From NCBI GenBank assembly GCA_964450755.1, contig CAYVDJ010000037.1:1-47157 (forward strand): DNA of 47,157 nucleotides, in the 5' to 3' direction. This document shows, piece by piece, positions 24,876-33,199 of the stretch. The stretch's first letter is position 1; each line of letters starts with the position of its first letter. The notes below the pieces were generated by a model, which was not told the DNA's origin, did not search any database, and saw only the letters and a program-made list of their open reading frames with translations. The position numbers and the translations under genes are program-made. Origin of the DNA: JAADDG01 sp964450755 (lineage in GTDB: Bacteria; Campylobacterota; Campylobacteria; Campylobacterales; JAADDG01).

Positions 24876-25856
24876 TTATAAATTGTCTAAAATATCTCCA
24901 AATGCCTCTTTAAATGCCAAAATACCCTCATTCATCAGTTTTGCAGAGATATTTTCTCTATCTATCTGTTCTCTTTTTAGTTTTTGAAAAAAGCTCTCTG
25001 TTTCTTCTTTTGAGGGAGGATTTTTTATCTCAAAAGAGCTGTTTTTGACAAAGGTCTCTATCGTATTCAAAGGAGCGGTATTGATAGAGTTTTTATACAA
25101 AAGCTCTTTCATATAATAATCTCCCTCGTAATCATCCCCTTTTACACCGGTACTTGCAAAGAGAGCTTTTATATGAGGAAAACTCTCCTCTTCTATGTCG
25201 TTATAGATATCGGCTGCATTCATAATCCCAAAAAGCCCACCGTTTAATCCCTTTTTTTGCAAGATGGCATCTGTTGCTCTGTCAAAACGGCTGACAAATA
25301 TGCTGATTACTCCTTTTGTCAAAGTGTTGCTCTTTTGTATTCCCTCTTTTAAAGCTTTGAGAGATTTTTCACCCTGCTCTTTTGAAAAAACGAGTGTTGC
25401 ATTGACATTTATCCCTTCACCTGTGAGTTCTCTCATAGCCTCATATCCGGCTTTGGTTGCGGGGATTTTGATCATTACATTTGCTCTGTCTATTTTTTTA
25501 AAAAGCCTTCTTCCTTCGTCAATCGTGGCTTTTGTATCATCGCATAAAAAAGGATCAACTTCTATGCTTACAAAGCCGTCATCCTCTTTTTCATACAAAG
25601 GCATTAAAATATCGGCAGCATCTCTTATATCTTTTATAGCCAACTCTTCATAAATCTCTTTTTTGCCCGAACCTTTTAACTTCTCTTTTTGCTCTTTGTA
25701 TGCCAAAGAGTTTAAAAATGCCGATTTGAAAATCGCAGGATTGCTCGTAGCTCCGTTAATTATCCCTCTTTTTATCAAATCTTTAAAACCTTTGTTTAAA
25801 AAATCCCTCTCTATAAAATCGCACCATATTGAAAAATTTGCTTCTTTTAAAAACAT
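24876..25856 (-). CDS. tal: Transaldolase
   Basis: The 326-residue enzyme is of the transaldolase family and moves dihydroxyacetone units in the pentose phosphate pathway. N-terminal ATSNPAIFKSAF, the Schiff-base region ANVMIKIPATKAGYEAM with the catalytic Lys, and NATLVFSKEQ are visible, followed by SIFVSRFDRATD. It directly follows serB (one base between) and precedes the PilT-type gene, the same tal-serB pairing I recall from Campylobacter. Confidence 0.93.
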   Translation of the reverse strand: MFLKEANFSIWCDFIERDFLNKGFKDLIKRGIINGATSNPAIFKSAFLNSLAYKEQKEKLKGSGKKEIYEELAIKDIRDAADILMPLYEKEDDGFVSIEVDPFLCDDTKATIDEGRRLFKKIDRANVMIKIPATKAGYEAMRELTGEGINVNATLVFSKEQGEKSLKALKEGIQKSNTLTKGVISIFVSRFDRATDAILQKKGLNGGLFGIMNAADIYNDIEEESFPHIKALFASTGVKGDDYEGDYYMKELLYKNSINTAPLNTIETFVKNSSFEIKNPPSKEETESFFQKLKREQIDRENISAKLMNEGILAFKEAFGDILDNL

Positions 25857-25857
25857 T

Positions 25858-26478
25858 TTATATTTCCTCTAAAATTTTTCTCAAATCTTTTTCATCGATG
25901 ATGATGTTTGCCTCTTTTTTCAGAATATCTTTTGCGCAAAATGCCACTCTTGTTTTTGCATAAACAAACATTGATCTGTCATTTGCTCCGTCTCCCACGA
26001 CGACGGTATCTTTCTCTTTTACTCCAAGAAGGGTCTGAAGCCTTTTTATCATATCCCCTTTGCTGAAATCAAACATCATATCCCCGCCTACAAGGCCGGT
26101 CAGATATCCGTTTTTTGAGTGAAGGATGTTTGAAAAATCAGCGTCAAATCCGAGTTTCTCTTTGGCATAGGAGGTTGCGTTTCTAAATCCTCCGCTAAAG
26201 ACGACAACTTTGTATCCTCTCTTTTTAAGTTCCAAAATTGTCTCATTTGCACCTTTCATATAAGGAAGAGAGTGGCAGATATCATCTACCTTTTTAACAT
26301 CCAACCCTTCCAAAAAAGAGACTCTTGTTGTCAGACTCTCAAAAAAGTCAAGTTCACCTCTCATTGCCATTTCGGTAATTTTTGCCACTTTGTCTTTTAG
26401 ATTTAGAGCATCGGCCAAAAAATCGATAGTTTCTCCGTCCATCAGTGTAGAATCAAAGTCAAATACACACAGTTTCAT
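25858..26478 (-). CDS. serB: Phosphoserine phosphatase SerB
   Basis: The 206-residue HAD-superfamily phosphatase performs the last step of serine synthesis. Motif I is FDFDSTLMDGET, with the nucleophile Asp9 and acid/base Asp11. Motif II is VVFSGGFR, and motif III/IV includes KGDMIKRLQ and VVGDGANDRSMF. There is no N-terminal ACT domain, giving the short form. It diverges from the metF-like gene. Confidence 0.94.
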   Translation of the reverse strand: MKLCVFDFDSTLMDGETIDFLADALNLKDKVAKITEMAMRGELDFFESLTTRVSFLEGLDVKKVDDICHSLPYMKGANETILELKKRGYKVVVFSGGFRNATSYAKEKLGFDADFSNILHSKNGYLTGLVGGDMMFDFSKGDMIKRLQTLLGVKEKDTVVVGDGANDRSMFVYAKTRVAFCAKDILKKEANIIIDEKDLRKILEEI

Positions 26479-26506
26479 ATCATAAAATCCTTATTTAAAA
26501 TTTGGA

Positions 26507-26512
26507 TATAAT
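26507..26512 (+). promoter_or_regulatory. Probable -10 box for the metF-like gene
   Basis: TATAAT in the context TTGGATATAATACAC lies 33 bases before the ATG at 26545 in the serB-metF divergent gap. No clear -35 is visible. Confidence 0.5.
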
Positions 26513-26544
26513 ACACAAAAACTTTTAATAAACGGATAAAAACA

Positions 26545-27465
26545 ATGTTTGAAAAATTTTTGGAGAAGCTGCAAAATGATAATTTTCTGACTCTTGAGAC
26601 TACGCCGTCTCATTCACCTGTTTTTGATCCTGTCATTGACAAGATAGAGAGTCTTGAACTTGACAAAAAGGTAGATGGATTCAGCGTTACGGACAACCCT
26701 CTTGCAAAATTGAAATACAGTTCCATAATAGCGGCATTCAAACTTCAACAAAGGTTCAAAAAACCGACTCTTGCGACAATCTCTATGAGAGACAGAAACA
26801 AACTCTCTTTGCAATCGGATCTTTTGGGAGCAAATGATATAGATGTAAGAAGTATATTGGCTTTGACCGGTGATCCGGCATCTGCCTCCGACCAGCCAAA
26901 AACAAAAGGAGTATTTGAAGGAAACAGCAATCTTTTGCTTGATATGATAAAATGTTTCAATGCCGGAATAGATTATGCCGGTAAACCCTTTTTGGAAAAA
27001 CCAAAAAAGATATATCCTTTTGCCGTCTCAAATGCCTATGCAAAAAACAGTAAAAATCTTCTAAAAAAGATGATTCAAAAGATAGAACACGGAGCCGTGG
27101 GGATAATAACACAGCCTGTTTATGATATAGACAATGCAAAACTTTTAGTGGAGATTTTTGAAAAAGCAAAAGAGGAGGCAAAAGTAAAAACAAACGATCC
27201 AAAGCTTATTTTGGGCTTTTTCCCCGTTACAAAGCTTAGAACGGCACAGTTTTTGACTTCTCATGTTCCGGGAGTCTATGTGCCTCCAAAATGGGTGGAC
27301 AAACTCTATCAGGCTAAAAAAATTTCAGAAGAAGAGCAGATAAAAACGGGATTTGAGCTTAGTTTGAAAACATTTTCAGAAATTTATGATTTTCATCCAA
27401 AAATGCATCTGATGACGGCAAACAATTTTGAGTTGGCAAAGAAAATTTTAGATGAGAGGGTGTAG
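26545..27465 (+). CDS. Methylenetetrahydrofolate reductase-family protein
   Basis: This 306-residue TIM-barrel protein is related to MetF, the FAD enzyme that reduces methylene-tetrahydrofolate for methionine synthesis. The strand FLTLETTPSHS carries the Glu of the family (xLEThP-like), DIDVRSILALTGDP matches the MTHFR FAD/folate loop (xxLRGDP-like), and GAVGIITQPVYD matches the family's xxxTQPxFD. FFPVTKLRTAQFL near residue 228 is also typical. It differs enough from enteric MetF that I leave the symbol blank; it could work with another electron donor. Confidence 0.82.
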   Translation: MFEKFLEKLQNDNFLTLETTPSHSPVFDPVIDKIESLELDKKVDGFSVTDNPLAKLKYSSIIAAFKLQQRFKKPTLATISMRDRNKLSLQSDLLGANDIDVRSILALTGDPASASDQPKTKGVFEGNSNLLLDMIKCFNAGIDYAGKPFLEKPKKIYPFAVSNAYAKNSKNLLKKMIQKIEHGAVGIITQPVYDIDNAKLLVEIFEKAKEEAKVKTNDPKLILGFFPVTKLRTAQFLTSHVPGVYVPPKWVDKLYQAKKISEEEQIKTGFELSLKTFSEIYDFHPKMHLMTANNFELAKKILDERV

Positions 27466-27480
27466 CAAATATGCTACGCC
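27459..27480. terminator. Convergent hairpin between metF-like gene and cheW
   Basis: GGTGTAGCA (27459-27467) pairs with TGCTACGCC (27472-27480) around AATA, with one T-G pair, and it includes the upstream gene's stop codon. T-runs are poor, so it is a moderate-confidence terminator. Confidence 0.5.
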
Positions 27481-27484
27481 ATCT

Positions 27485-27991
27485 CTAAAAATCTCTTTTA
27501 AGAAGTGTATCCACCTTTAAAATCGTCAGGATATTGTTTTCTCTTTTTCCTATTCCCTGTACCATTCCTTTCTCTTTTTGGAGATTATCGGGAGGAGAGT
27601 CTATATGATCTGCATTCATTCTGATAGCTTCTGTTAATTTGTCTATGATAAAACCGACTACATTGTCTTCATGTTTCATCACGATATATCTTGTATCCGG
27701 TGTCTGATTAAGAGGAGGGAGATTGAACTTTCTTCTTAAATCTATCAAAGGTATCACATTTCCTCTAAGGTTGAAAACTCCCATAACATATCCCGGAACA
27801 CTCGGAACTCTTGTATATTCTATCGGTTTTATAATTTCCTGAATATTTAATATCGGTATGGCAAACTCTTCGTCTCCGACGATAAATCCGACAAGCTGAA
27901 TGATATTTTCACTCTCATGTTCATCTTCTTTCGAGGATGAAATGTGCTGATTTTCCTGTTTTTTTAATATATTGTTTATTGGATCATTCAT
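27485..27991 (-). CDS. cheW: Chemotaxis coupling protein CheW
   Basis: The 168-residue scaffold links methyl-accepting receptors to CheA. The CheW fold is evident: QLVGFIVGDEEFAIPILNIQEIIKP, then VPSVPGYVMGVFNLRGNVIPLIDLRRKF, and NVVGFIIDKLTEAIRM. About 28 extra N-terminal residues (polar, Glu/Ser-rich) precede the domain. Its start overlaps the cheA stop by one base, so it is cotranscribed as the last gene of cheV-cheA-cheW. Confidence 0.96.
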   Translation of the reverse strand: MNDPINNILKKQENQHISSSKEDEHESENIIQLVGFIVGDEEFAIPILNIQEIIKPIEYTRVPSVPGYVMGVFNLRGNVIPLIDLRRKFNLPPLNQTPDTRYIVMKHEDNVVGFIIDKLTEAIRMNADHIDSPPDNLQKEKGMVQGIGKRENNILTILKVDTLLKRDF

Positions 27992-30246
27992 TATACACTC
28001 TCCGTCAAAGGTAATTTTATATTTCTGCTTACGGTATTTGTAAGATATTCGGATGAATACGGTTTTGTGATATATTCTGTCATTCCTACTTCCACACCCC
28101 TTAATCTGTCTGATTTTGATGTTCTTGAAGTTACGGCAATAAGAGGAATATTTTTATATCTTGAGTATTTTTTAATTTCAGATGCTAGAGTATATCCGTC
28201 CATTCTTGGCATCTCTATATCTATCAAGATAGAGTCAAAATCATATTTGTTTGATTTTACGATATTGAGTGCTTCCACTCCGTTTGTTGCCTCTATGATG
28301 TTTATACCGAGTTTGTCAAGGGATTTTCTCATGATGGTTCTGTCTGTTTTACTGTCATCAACTATCAGGATATTATAGTCTGATGGCGATTGTTTTTTTG
28401 TTTTTTGTATTTGGGACTGGGCTACGATATTTGTTTTTATATTTTTTGCAAGATCCATTAAAGCTGCTATATCAACTATCAGCGTTACTCTTCCGTCACC
28501 CCTTATCGTAGCTCCGGCTATCCCTTCTATACCCTGAAGATAGTCTCCCATTGATTTTATAACGATCTCTTCCTGACCTACTAAAGAATCAACGATGATA
28601 CCGAGTTTCAATTCTGCCAAACCGATAACGACCACATAGGCATGTTCGTTTGTCTCATATACCTGCTCTATTCCGAATATATCCGAAAGTCTTGCCAAAG
28701 AGAGTATCTCATCTCTTAGTCTTAAAACATTTCTTCCCTCTATCATATAGATATCATCCATTGATATTCTGACCGTCTCCAAAACAGAAGCCAGAGGTAT
28801 GGCATAATACTCCTCCTGTACGCCTACCAAAAGAGACTGGATAATTGCCAAAGTAAGAGGGATTTTCAGTTTCATGACAGTTCCTTTTCCAAGTTCACTG
28901 TCTATGTCGATAATACCGTTTAGTTTCTCTATATTTGTTTTGACAACATCCATTCCCACCCCGCGTCCGGAAACATTTGTTACAGCTTTGGCGGTGGAAA
29001 AACCTGGCTTGAATATCAGAGTAAAAGCCTCTTTGTTTCCCATTGTTTCTGCTTCTCTTTGGCTTATAAGACCTTTTTCAAGAGCTTTTTGTTTTAAAAA
29101 TTCCGGATCCAGACCTTTACCGTCATCTTTCACCTCTATAACGATCTGATTTCCTTCGTTATAGGCTTTTAACTCTATGGTTCCTTTCTCTTTTTTGCCA
29201 AGCATCTTTCTCTCATCGGCATTTTCTATGCCGTGATCACATGAGTTTCTTATGATATGAACAAGAGGATCTCCTATCTCTTCGATGATTGATTTGTCAA
29301 GTTCGGTATCTTCACCTGATATGACAAGCTCCATATCTTTGTTTAGCTCTCTTGAGAGATCTCTTACAAGGCGTGGAAATTTGTTAAAAACTTTTGCGAT
29401 AGGAAGCATTCTTGTTTTCATAACAGCTATTTGAAGATCAGTGGTAACTATTGAGATAGAAGAGACCACCTGATTTAACTCCTCCAAAAATTTCTCTCCC
29501 TCATATCTCTCTTCAACATCGTCATAGATCTTTAAGAGTCTGTTTTTGCCCAAAACAAGCTCCCCTATCAGATTCATCAGATGATCAAGCCTTTTTACCT
29601 CTACTCTTATTGTCTGTTCCATAGAAGAGGGTGAGATTTTTTGGATCTTCTCTTTCTCCTCTTTTTTTACTTGAGGAGGTTTTTGGGGAACTTTTGGCTT
29701 CTCTTTTTTAACTTCTCCTTTTTTTGCGGCTTTTCTTTTTTTGCTCTCCTGTTTCTTTTCCTGAAGCAGTCTCTCTATCTCTTTTTCTATCTCATCTTTG
29801 CTCATATTTGAGTAGTCTTGCGATGCAGGTTCCTCTTCCTTTTTTTCCAAAGGTATATTTTTTGATATTGCATCCAGTTTTTCGCAGATATCTTCTATAT
29901 CTATGTTGCTTTCTTGATCACTTCCTTTATCTCTTATCTCCTGAAGCAGAGCTTTCATATCATCTATCGATTCCAAAACCACATCCATAACTTCGGGAGT
30001 CATTTTAAGCTCTTCTTTTCTTGCTTTATTCAAAACATCTTCCATATGGTGGGTGAGTTTTGTCAAAATATCAAAATTCAAAAAAGAGCTTGAACCTTTT
30101 ACTGTATGAGCTACTCTGAAAATTGCATTTAGAAGTTCAAGATCTTCTGGATTGTTTTCAAGTTCCACCAAGTTTTGATCTATCTGTTCAACCAGTTCAA
30201 AAGCCTCTATCAAAAAATCTTCTATTATCTCTTTCAAATCTTCCAT
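27991..30246 (-). CDS. cheA: Chemotaxis histidine kinase CheA with C-terminal receiver (CheAY)
   Basis: The 751-residue kinase begins with an Hpt domain whose phospho-acceptor is His47 (FRVAHTVKGSSSFL). A Lys/Glu/Pro-rich linker of about 100 residues replaces a clear P2 domain. Dimerisation (LDHLMNLIGELVLGKNRL) and GHKL ATPase motifs (NSCDHGIE, VKDDGKGLD, GRGVGMDVV) follow, then a CheW-like P5 domain. A receiver domain ends the protein, with acidic pocket IVDDSKTD and phospho-acceptor Asp676 (ILIDIEMPRMDG). This CheA-Y fusion is typical of Campylobacterota, where the receiver may act as a phosphate sink. It lies between cheV and cheW. Confidence 0.96.
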   Translation of the reverse strand: MEDLKEIIEDFLIEAFELVEQIDQNLVELENNPEDLELLNAIFRVAHTVKGSSSFLNFDILTKLTHHMEDVLNKARKEELKMTPEVMDVVLESIDDMKALLQEIRDKGSDQESNIDIEDICEKLDAISKNIPLEKKEEEPASQDYSNMSKDEIEKEIERLLQEKKQESKKRKAAKKGEVKKEKPKVPQKPPQVKKEEKEKIQKISPSSMEQTIRVEVKRLDHLMNLIGELVLGKNRLLKIYDDVEERYEGEKFLEELNQVVSSISIVTTDLQIAVMKTRMLPIAKVFNKFPRLVRDLSRELNKDMELVISGEDTELDKSIIEEIGDPLVHIIRNSCDHGIENADERKMLGKKEKGTIELKAYNEGNQIVIEVKDDGKGLDPEFLKQKALEKGLISQREAETMGNKEAFTLIFKPGFSTAKAVTNVSGRGVGMDVVKTNIEKLNGIIDIDSELGKGTVMKLKIPLTLAIIQSLLVGVQEEYYAIPLASVLETVRISMDDIYMIEGRNVLRLRDEILSLARLSDIFGIEQVYETNEHAYVVVIGLAELKLGIIVDSLVGQEEIVIKSMGDYLQGIEGIAGATIRGDGRVTLIVDIAALMDLAKNIKTNIVAQSQIQKTKKQSPSDYNILIVDDSKTDRTIMRKSLDKLGINIIEATNGVEALNIVKSNKYDFDSILIDIEMPRMDGYTLASEIKKYSRYKNIPLIAVTSRTSKSDRLRGVEVGMTEYITKPYSSEYLTNTVSRNIKLPLTESV

Positions 30247-30270
30247 ATATTTTTTCCCCTGTCTCTTTTT

Positions 30271-31221
30271 TTATGATACTTTCTGATGTCTGTCTATGAC
30301 ATCGGCTATCTCTTTGTAAAATTTTGTAGCGTCAAATTTTGTCAAATAGGCATCTCCACCCGCATTTTTTCCTCTCATCTCACTGAAATGATCGCTGATG
30401 GAAGAGTTGAATATGATAGGTATATTGGAAAATCTGGAATCTTTTTTTACTCTTGAAGCAAAATGAAAACCGTCCATTTGCGGCATCTCCACATCACTTA
30501 CTATGATTTTCAGCTCATCTTCCAGATTTTCTTTATATTTGTTGTAAAGTTCCTGCAATCTCTCCAGCCCTTCCGTTCCGTCTTTTGCCTCCACTACACT
30601 CATACCCATTTTTACAAGAGCTTCTCTTACAAGTCTTCTTGCAATGGAACTGTCATCGAGTATCAAAGCCGTACCGTAAATCTGCCTTATTTCATTTATA
30701 TCAACTTCCACTTTGGGCTGATAGATTCCAAGTTCTTCCACAACGCTTTCAAGATCAAGTATAAGAAGTACTTCATCATTCTCTATTTTTGTAACACCGG
30801 TAATTTTACTTTTATCCAAGGTAGAGTTGTTTGATGAAAAAGATGCCGATTCTATATTGTTCCAGCTGATTCTTCTTATTCTTTTTGCCTCATGAACAAT
30901 AAAACCGATAAGAATATTGCTAAATTCCGTGATAATAACGCGGGAATTTTTTTTACTCTTTTTCGGTTCTTTTATATTCATCCATTTTGAGAGATTGATA
31001 ACGGGAATCACAACTCCTCTTAGATCAAAAATTCCGTCTATATATTTTGGAGCTCCCGGCAGTTCGGTAAGTTTTGGCATTTTTATTATCTCTCTTACTT
31101 TTGAGACATTAACTCCGTATATTCCTTCGTAAATTTTTCCTTTTTCGGATTTGAAAAGACGAAAATCCACAAGTTCCATTTCATTTGAGCCTACTCTCAA
31201 TACATTATCATTTTCAAACAT
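30271..31221 (-). CDS. cheV: Chemotaxis protein CheV (CheW-receiver fusion)
   Basis: The 316-residue protein joins a CheW domain (residues about 15-165; GVNVSKVREIIKMPKLTELPGAPKY is recognisable) to a receiver domain. The receiver has the acidic pair LDDSS and phospho-acceptor Asp243 (IIVSDVEMPQMDG), with TKF in place of the usual Lys-Pro at the end. It adapts receptor arrays and is the first gene of cheV-cheA-cheW, about 25 bases before cheA. Confidence 0.95.
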   Translation of the reverse strand: MFENDNVLRVGSNEMELVDFRLFKSEKGKIYEGIYGVNVSKVREIIKMPKLTELPGAPKYIDGIFDLRGVVIPVINLSKWMNIKEPKKSKKNSRVIITEFSNILIGFIVHEAKRIRRISWNNIESASFSSNNSTLDKSKITGVTKIENDEVLLILDLESVVEELGIYQPKVEVDINEIRQIYGTALILDDSSIARRLVREALVKMGMSVVEAKDGTEGLERLQELYNKYKENLEDELKIIVSDVEMPQMDGFHFASRVKKDSRFSNIPIIFNSSISDHFSEMRGKNAGGDAYLTKFDATKFYKEIADVIDRHQKVS

Positions 31222-31267
31222 TTTGACCCTTTGAGTTGCTTTTGTATTTAAATTGGAATAATTTTAA

Positions 31268-31334
31268 GGGCATCTCTAAAAACCTAATATAACCCATAGA
31301 AGGCAAAATAAGGTATAAGATTTTAGAGGTGCCC
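31268..31334. mobile_element. MITE-like element with terminal inverted repeats and TTAA flanks
   Basis: The left end GGGCATCTCTAAAA (31268-31281) and right end TTTTAGAGGTGCCC (31321-31334) are inverted repeats with one mismatch, around about 40 bases of non-coding DNA. TTAA is directly repeated on both sides (31264-31267, 31335-31338), like a target duplication, although TTAA is itself palindromic and may belong to the repeat. The size (67 bases) and lack of coding suggest a non-autonomous miniature element. A structured RNA hairpin or a terminator is the alternative. Confidence 0.5.
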
Positions 31335-31373
31335 TTAACTTTAATCAAATATCGTAAAAACAGATTTTTTTTT

Positions 31374-31422
31374 TATAGATTTTTGAAAATATTTCATATA
31401 AAGGATTTTTCAAAAATCTATA
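31374..31422. repeat. Perfect 16-base inverted repeat upstream of molybdoenzyme operon
   Basis: TATAGATTTTTGAAAA (31374-31389) and TTTTCAAAAATCTATA (31407-31422) are exact inverted copies, 17 bases apart. A third copy, with one inserted T, occurs at 31478-31494 (TTTTC-T-AAAAATCTATA). Three related sites before a respiratory operon could be operators for a dimeric regulator, or the first pair could be an RNA hairpin. Confidence 0.55.
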
Positions 31423-31622
31423 TTATAATTGTTAGTTATATGTAAAGTGTTACAAAATATAATTTTTTTTGAATTTATTTTCTAAAAATCTATAAGTTTT
31501 AATTATAATTAAAGTTAAAATGATAAACTATCGTAAACAGTAAAAGTTCCGAGAATTCAGGTTTTTTATGGAAACTTATAATAATCAGAATTTTTACTTA
31601 TTCTTTCAAGAAAGGAGATTAG

Positions 31623-32267
31623 ATGAAGCTTGGCTTTTTAGTGGATCTCAATCTTTGTATGGGGTGCAAAGCCTGTGAGGTGGCTTGTAAGACGGAAAAT
31701 AGTGTTCCTCTTCATAGCTGGAGACTTAGAGTTAAATATGTTGATGTAGGTACATACCCTGAAACACGGAGGACATTTACTCCTCTTAGGTGTAATCACT
31801 GTGAAGATGCTCCGTGTGAGAGGATCTGTCCTGTAAGCGCTCTGCATTATCTTGATAACGGTATTGTCAATATCGATAAAGATAGATGTATCGGGTGTGC
31901 CGGATGTATGATAGCCTGTCCTTATGGAGCTATTTATATGGATCCTGAGACAAATACGGCTGATAAATGTACTTTCTGCGCTCACAGAGTGGCAAGTTCA
32001 ATGATGCCCGCATGTGTCGTTGCCTGTCCTGTTGAAGCCAATATTTTTGGAGATCTTGATGATCCTTCCAGCAATATCAGTCAATATATAATGAAAAACC
32101 AAAAAAATGGAGGTGTCAAAGTAAGAAAGCCGGAAAAGAATACTCATCCAAAACACTTTTATACAGGTGGAGGAGAGGTTCAGCTTAATCCTTTGGCGTC
32201 AAAAAGAGAAGAGGGATACAGCCTCTTTAATAAAATTACCCATTTAGACCATATAGGAGGTCACTGA
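31623..32267 (+). CDS. Four-cluster ferredoxin-type electron-transfer subunit (PsrB/TtrB/SoeB-like)
   Basis: The 214-residue protein carries four 4Fe-4S cysteine motifs of the molybdoenzyme B-subunit type: CMGCKACEVAC near residue 12, CNHCEDAPCERICP near 59, CIGCAGCMIACP near 91, and a final CTFC...PACVVACP set. It has no signal peptide and would be carried out by the Tat-exported catalytic partner. It passes electrons between the membrane NrfD-type subunit and the molybdenum subunit. It is first in a B-C-A operon, its stop overlapping the next ATG (TGATG). Confidence 0.92.
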   Translation: MKLGFLVDLNLCMGCKACEVACKTENSVPLHSWRLRVKYVDVGTYPETRRTFTPLRCNHCEDAPCERICPVSALHYLDNGIVNIDKDRCIGCAGCMIACPYGAIYMDPETNTADKCTFCAHRVASSMMPACVVACPVEANIFGDLDDPSSNISQYIMKNQKNGGVKVRKPEKNTHPKHFYTGGGEVQLNPLASKREEGYSLFNKITHLDHIGGH

Positions 32268-33187
32268 TGATAGAACATACAATTCCCGCCGTAAATGCGG
32301 TTGTAACTCTTGATGTTCCTATTCCCGAAGTTATCTGGGGATGGATGATTACTTTGAATATGTGGGCTAAAAGTATAGGTACAGGTGTGATATTTGTAGG
32401 AGCCTATCTTCTGACAAGACATTATAAAGAGACTCAAAAGAAGGTTAAATTTAATATGCCTGTTATTTCTTTTATATTTTTAAATATATTTTTGCTTTTT
32501 ACGCTGTTGGATCTTCATCAGCCGTTTCGTATGTTAAATATCTTTTTACATCCGCATTTTACATCTGCCATTACGGTCGGTGCGTGGCTTGCTACACTGT
32601 TAACGGGTGTTATATTTTTGATGAGTGCGATAGTGATTAAAGCGAAAATGAACAAAGAGTGCAAGATTGCCCATTATTATGATACTTTACTGAAAATTGC
32701 CGTTGTTCTTGCAATTCCCGTTACTTTATATACAGCAACTATCATGGGTGAAGCAACTGCCAGAGAGTTATGGCAGACTCCCACAGAACTTGCCCAGATG
32801 CTTTTTGCCGCTTTTCTTTGCGGAAGTGCGGTATTTTTATTGATAGGGGGAGAATGGAGTTATGATGTAAAAAGAGATTTGGCGATTATTTTGGGTGTAA
32901 GTGCCTTTTTATCTTTCATGATCTATATGGGAGAGTACTATTTTGGGCATATAAAAGCCGAAGAAGTAGGGGCAATCCTTGCAAATATCAAAGAGGGAGG
33001 AGAATATCATACTCTGTTTTGGGTAGGTCAGAGCTTTGCATATATTATTCCCATGATTTTAGTATATCTGAGTTTAAAAAGCAAAAGCGGCTCTATGCTG
33101 TATCTTGCCTCGTTTTTGGCAATTGTAGGATTATATTTGACCAAACATGTTTGGCTTATAATACCTCAACTATTACCTTTGAGCTAA
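32267..33187 (+). CDS. NrfD/PsrC-type membrane quinone-binding subunit
   Basis: The 306-residue protein has about eight hydrophobic segments. The NrfD/PsrC family beginning EVIWGWMITLNMWAKSIGTGVIFVGAYL is recognisable, followed by LDLHQPFRMLNIFLHPHFTS (the xDLxxPxRFxxxxxxxxxxS-like family core). It anchors the complex and exchanges electrons with menaquinone. A GGAGG site precedes its ATG, inside the end of the B-subunit gene. Confidence 0.9.
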   Translation: MIEHTIPAVNAVVTLDVPIPEVIWGWMITLNMWAKSIGTGVIFVGAYLLTRHYKETQKKVKFNMPVISFIFLNIFLLFTLLDLHQPFRMLNIFLHPHFTSAITVGAWLATLLTGVIFLMSAIVIKAKMNKECKIAHYYDTLLKIAVVLAIPVTLYTATIMGEATARELWQTPTELAQMLFAAFLCGSAVFLLIGGEWSYDVKRDLAIILGVSAFLSFMIYMGEYYFGHIKAEEVGAILANIKEGGEYHTLFWVGQSFAYIIPMILVYLSLKSKSGSMLYLASFLAIVGLYLTKHVWLIIPQLLPLS

Positions 33188-33199
33188 AGGAGTAAAAAT

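Larger units (their letters stand above)
31222..31622. other. Long AT-rich intergenic region with repeats, upstream of two operons
   Basis: This 400-base gap holds no credible gene. It separates divergent cheV (minus) and the molybdoenzyme operon (plus). It contains the MITE-like element at 31268-31334, an inverted repeat at 31374-31422 with a third related copy at 31478-31494, and a perfect 16-base palindrome TTTAATTATAATTAAA at 31498-31513. Promoters for both operons must lie here, but base composition makes -10 calls unsafe. The plus operon has a strong AAAGGAG site just before its ATG. Confidence 0.6.

Noticed and set aside
27476..27492. GCCATCTCTAAAAATC as another MITE end
   Set aside because: It is part of the cheW 3' coding end and has no partner repeat.
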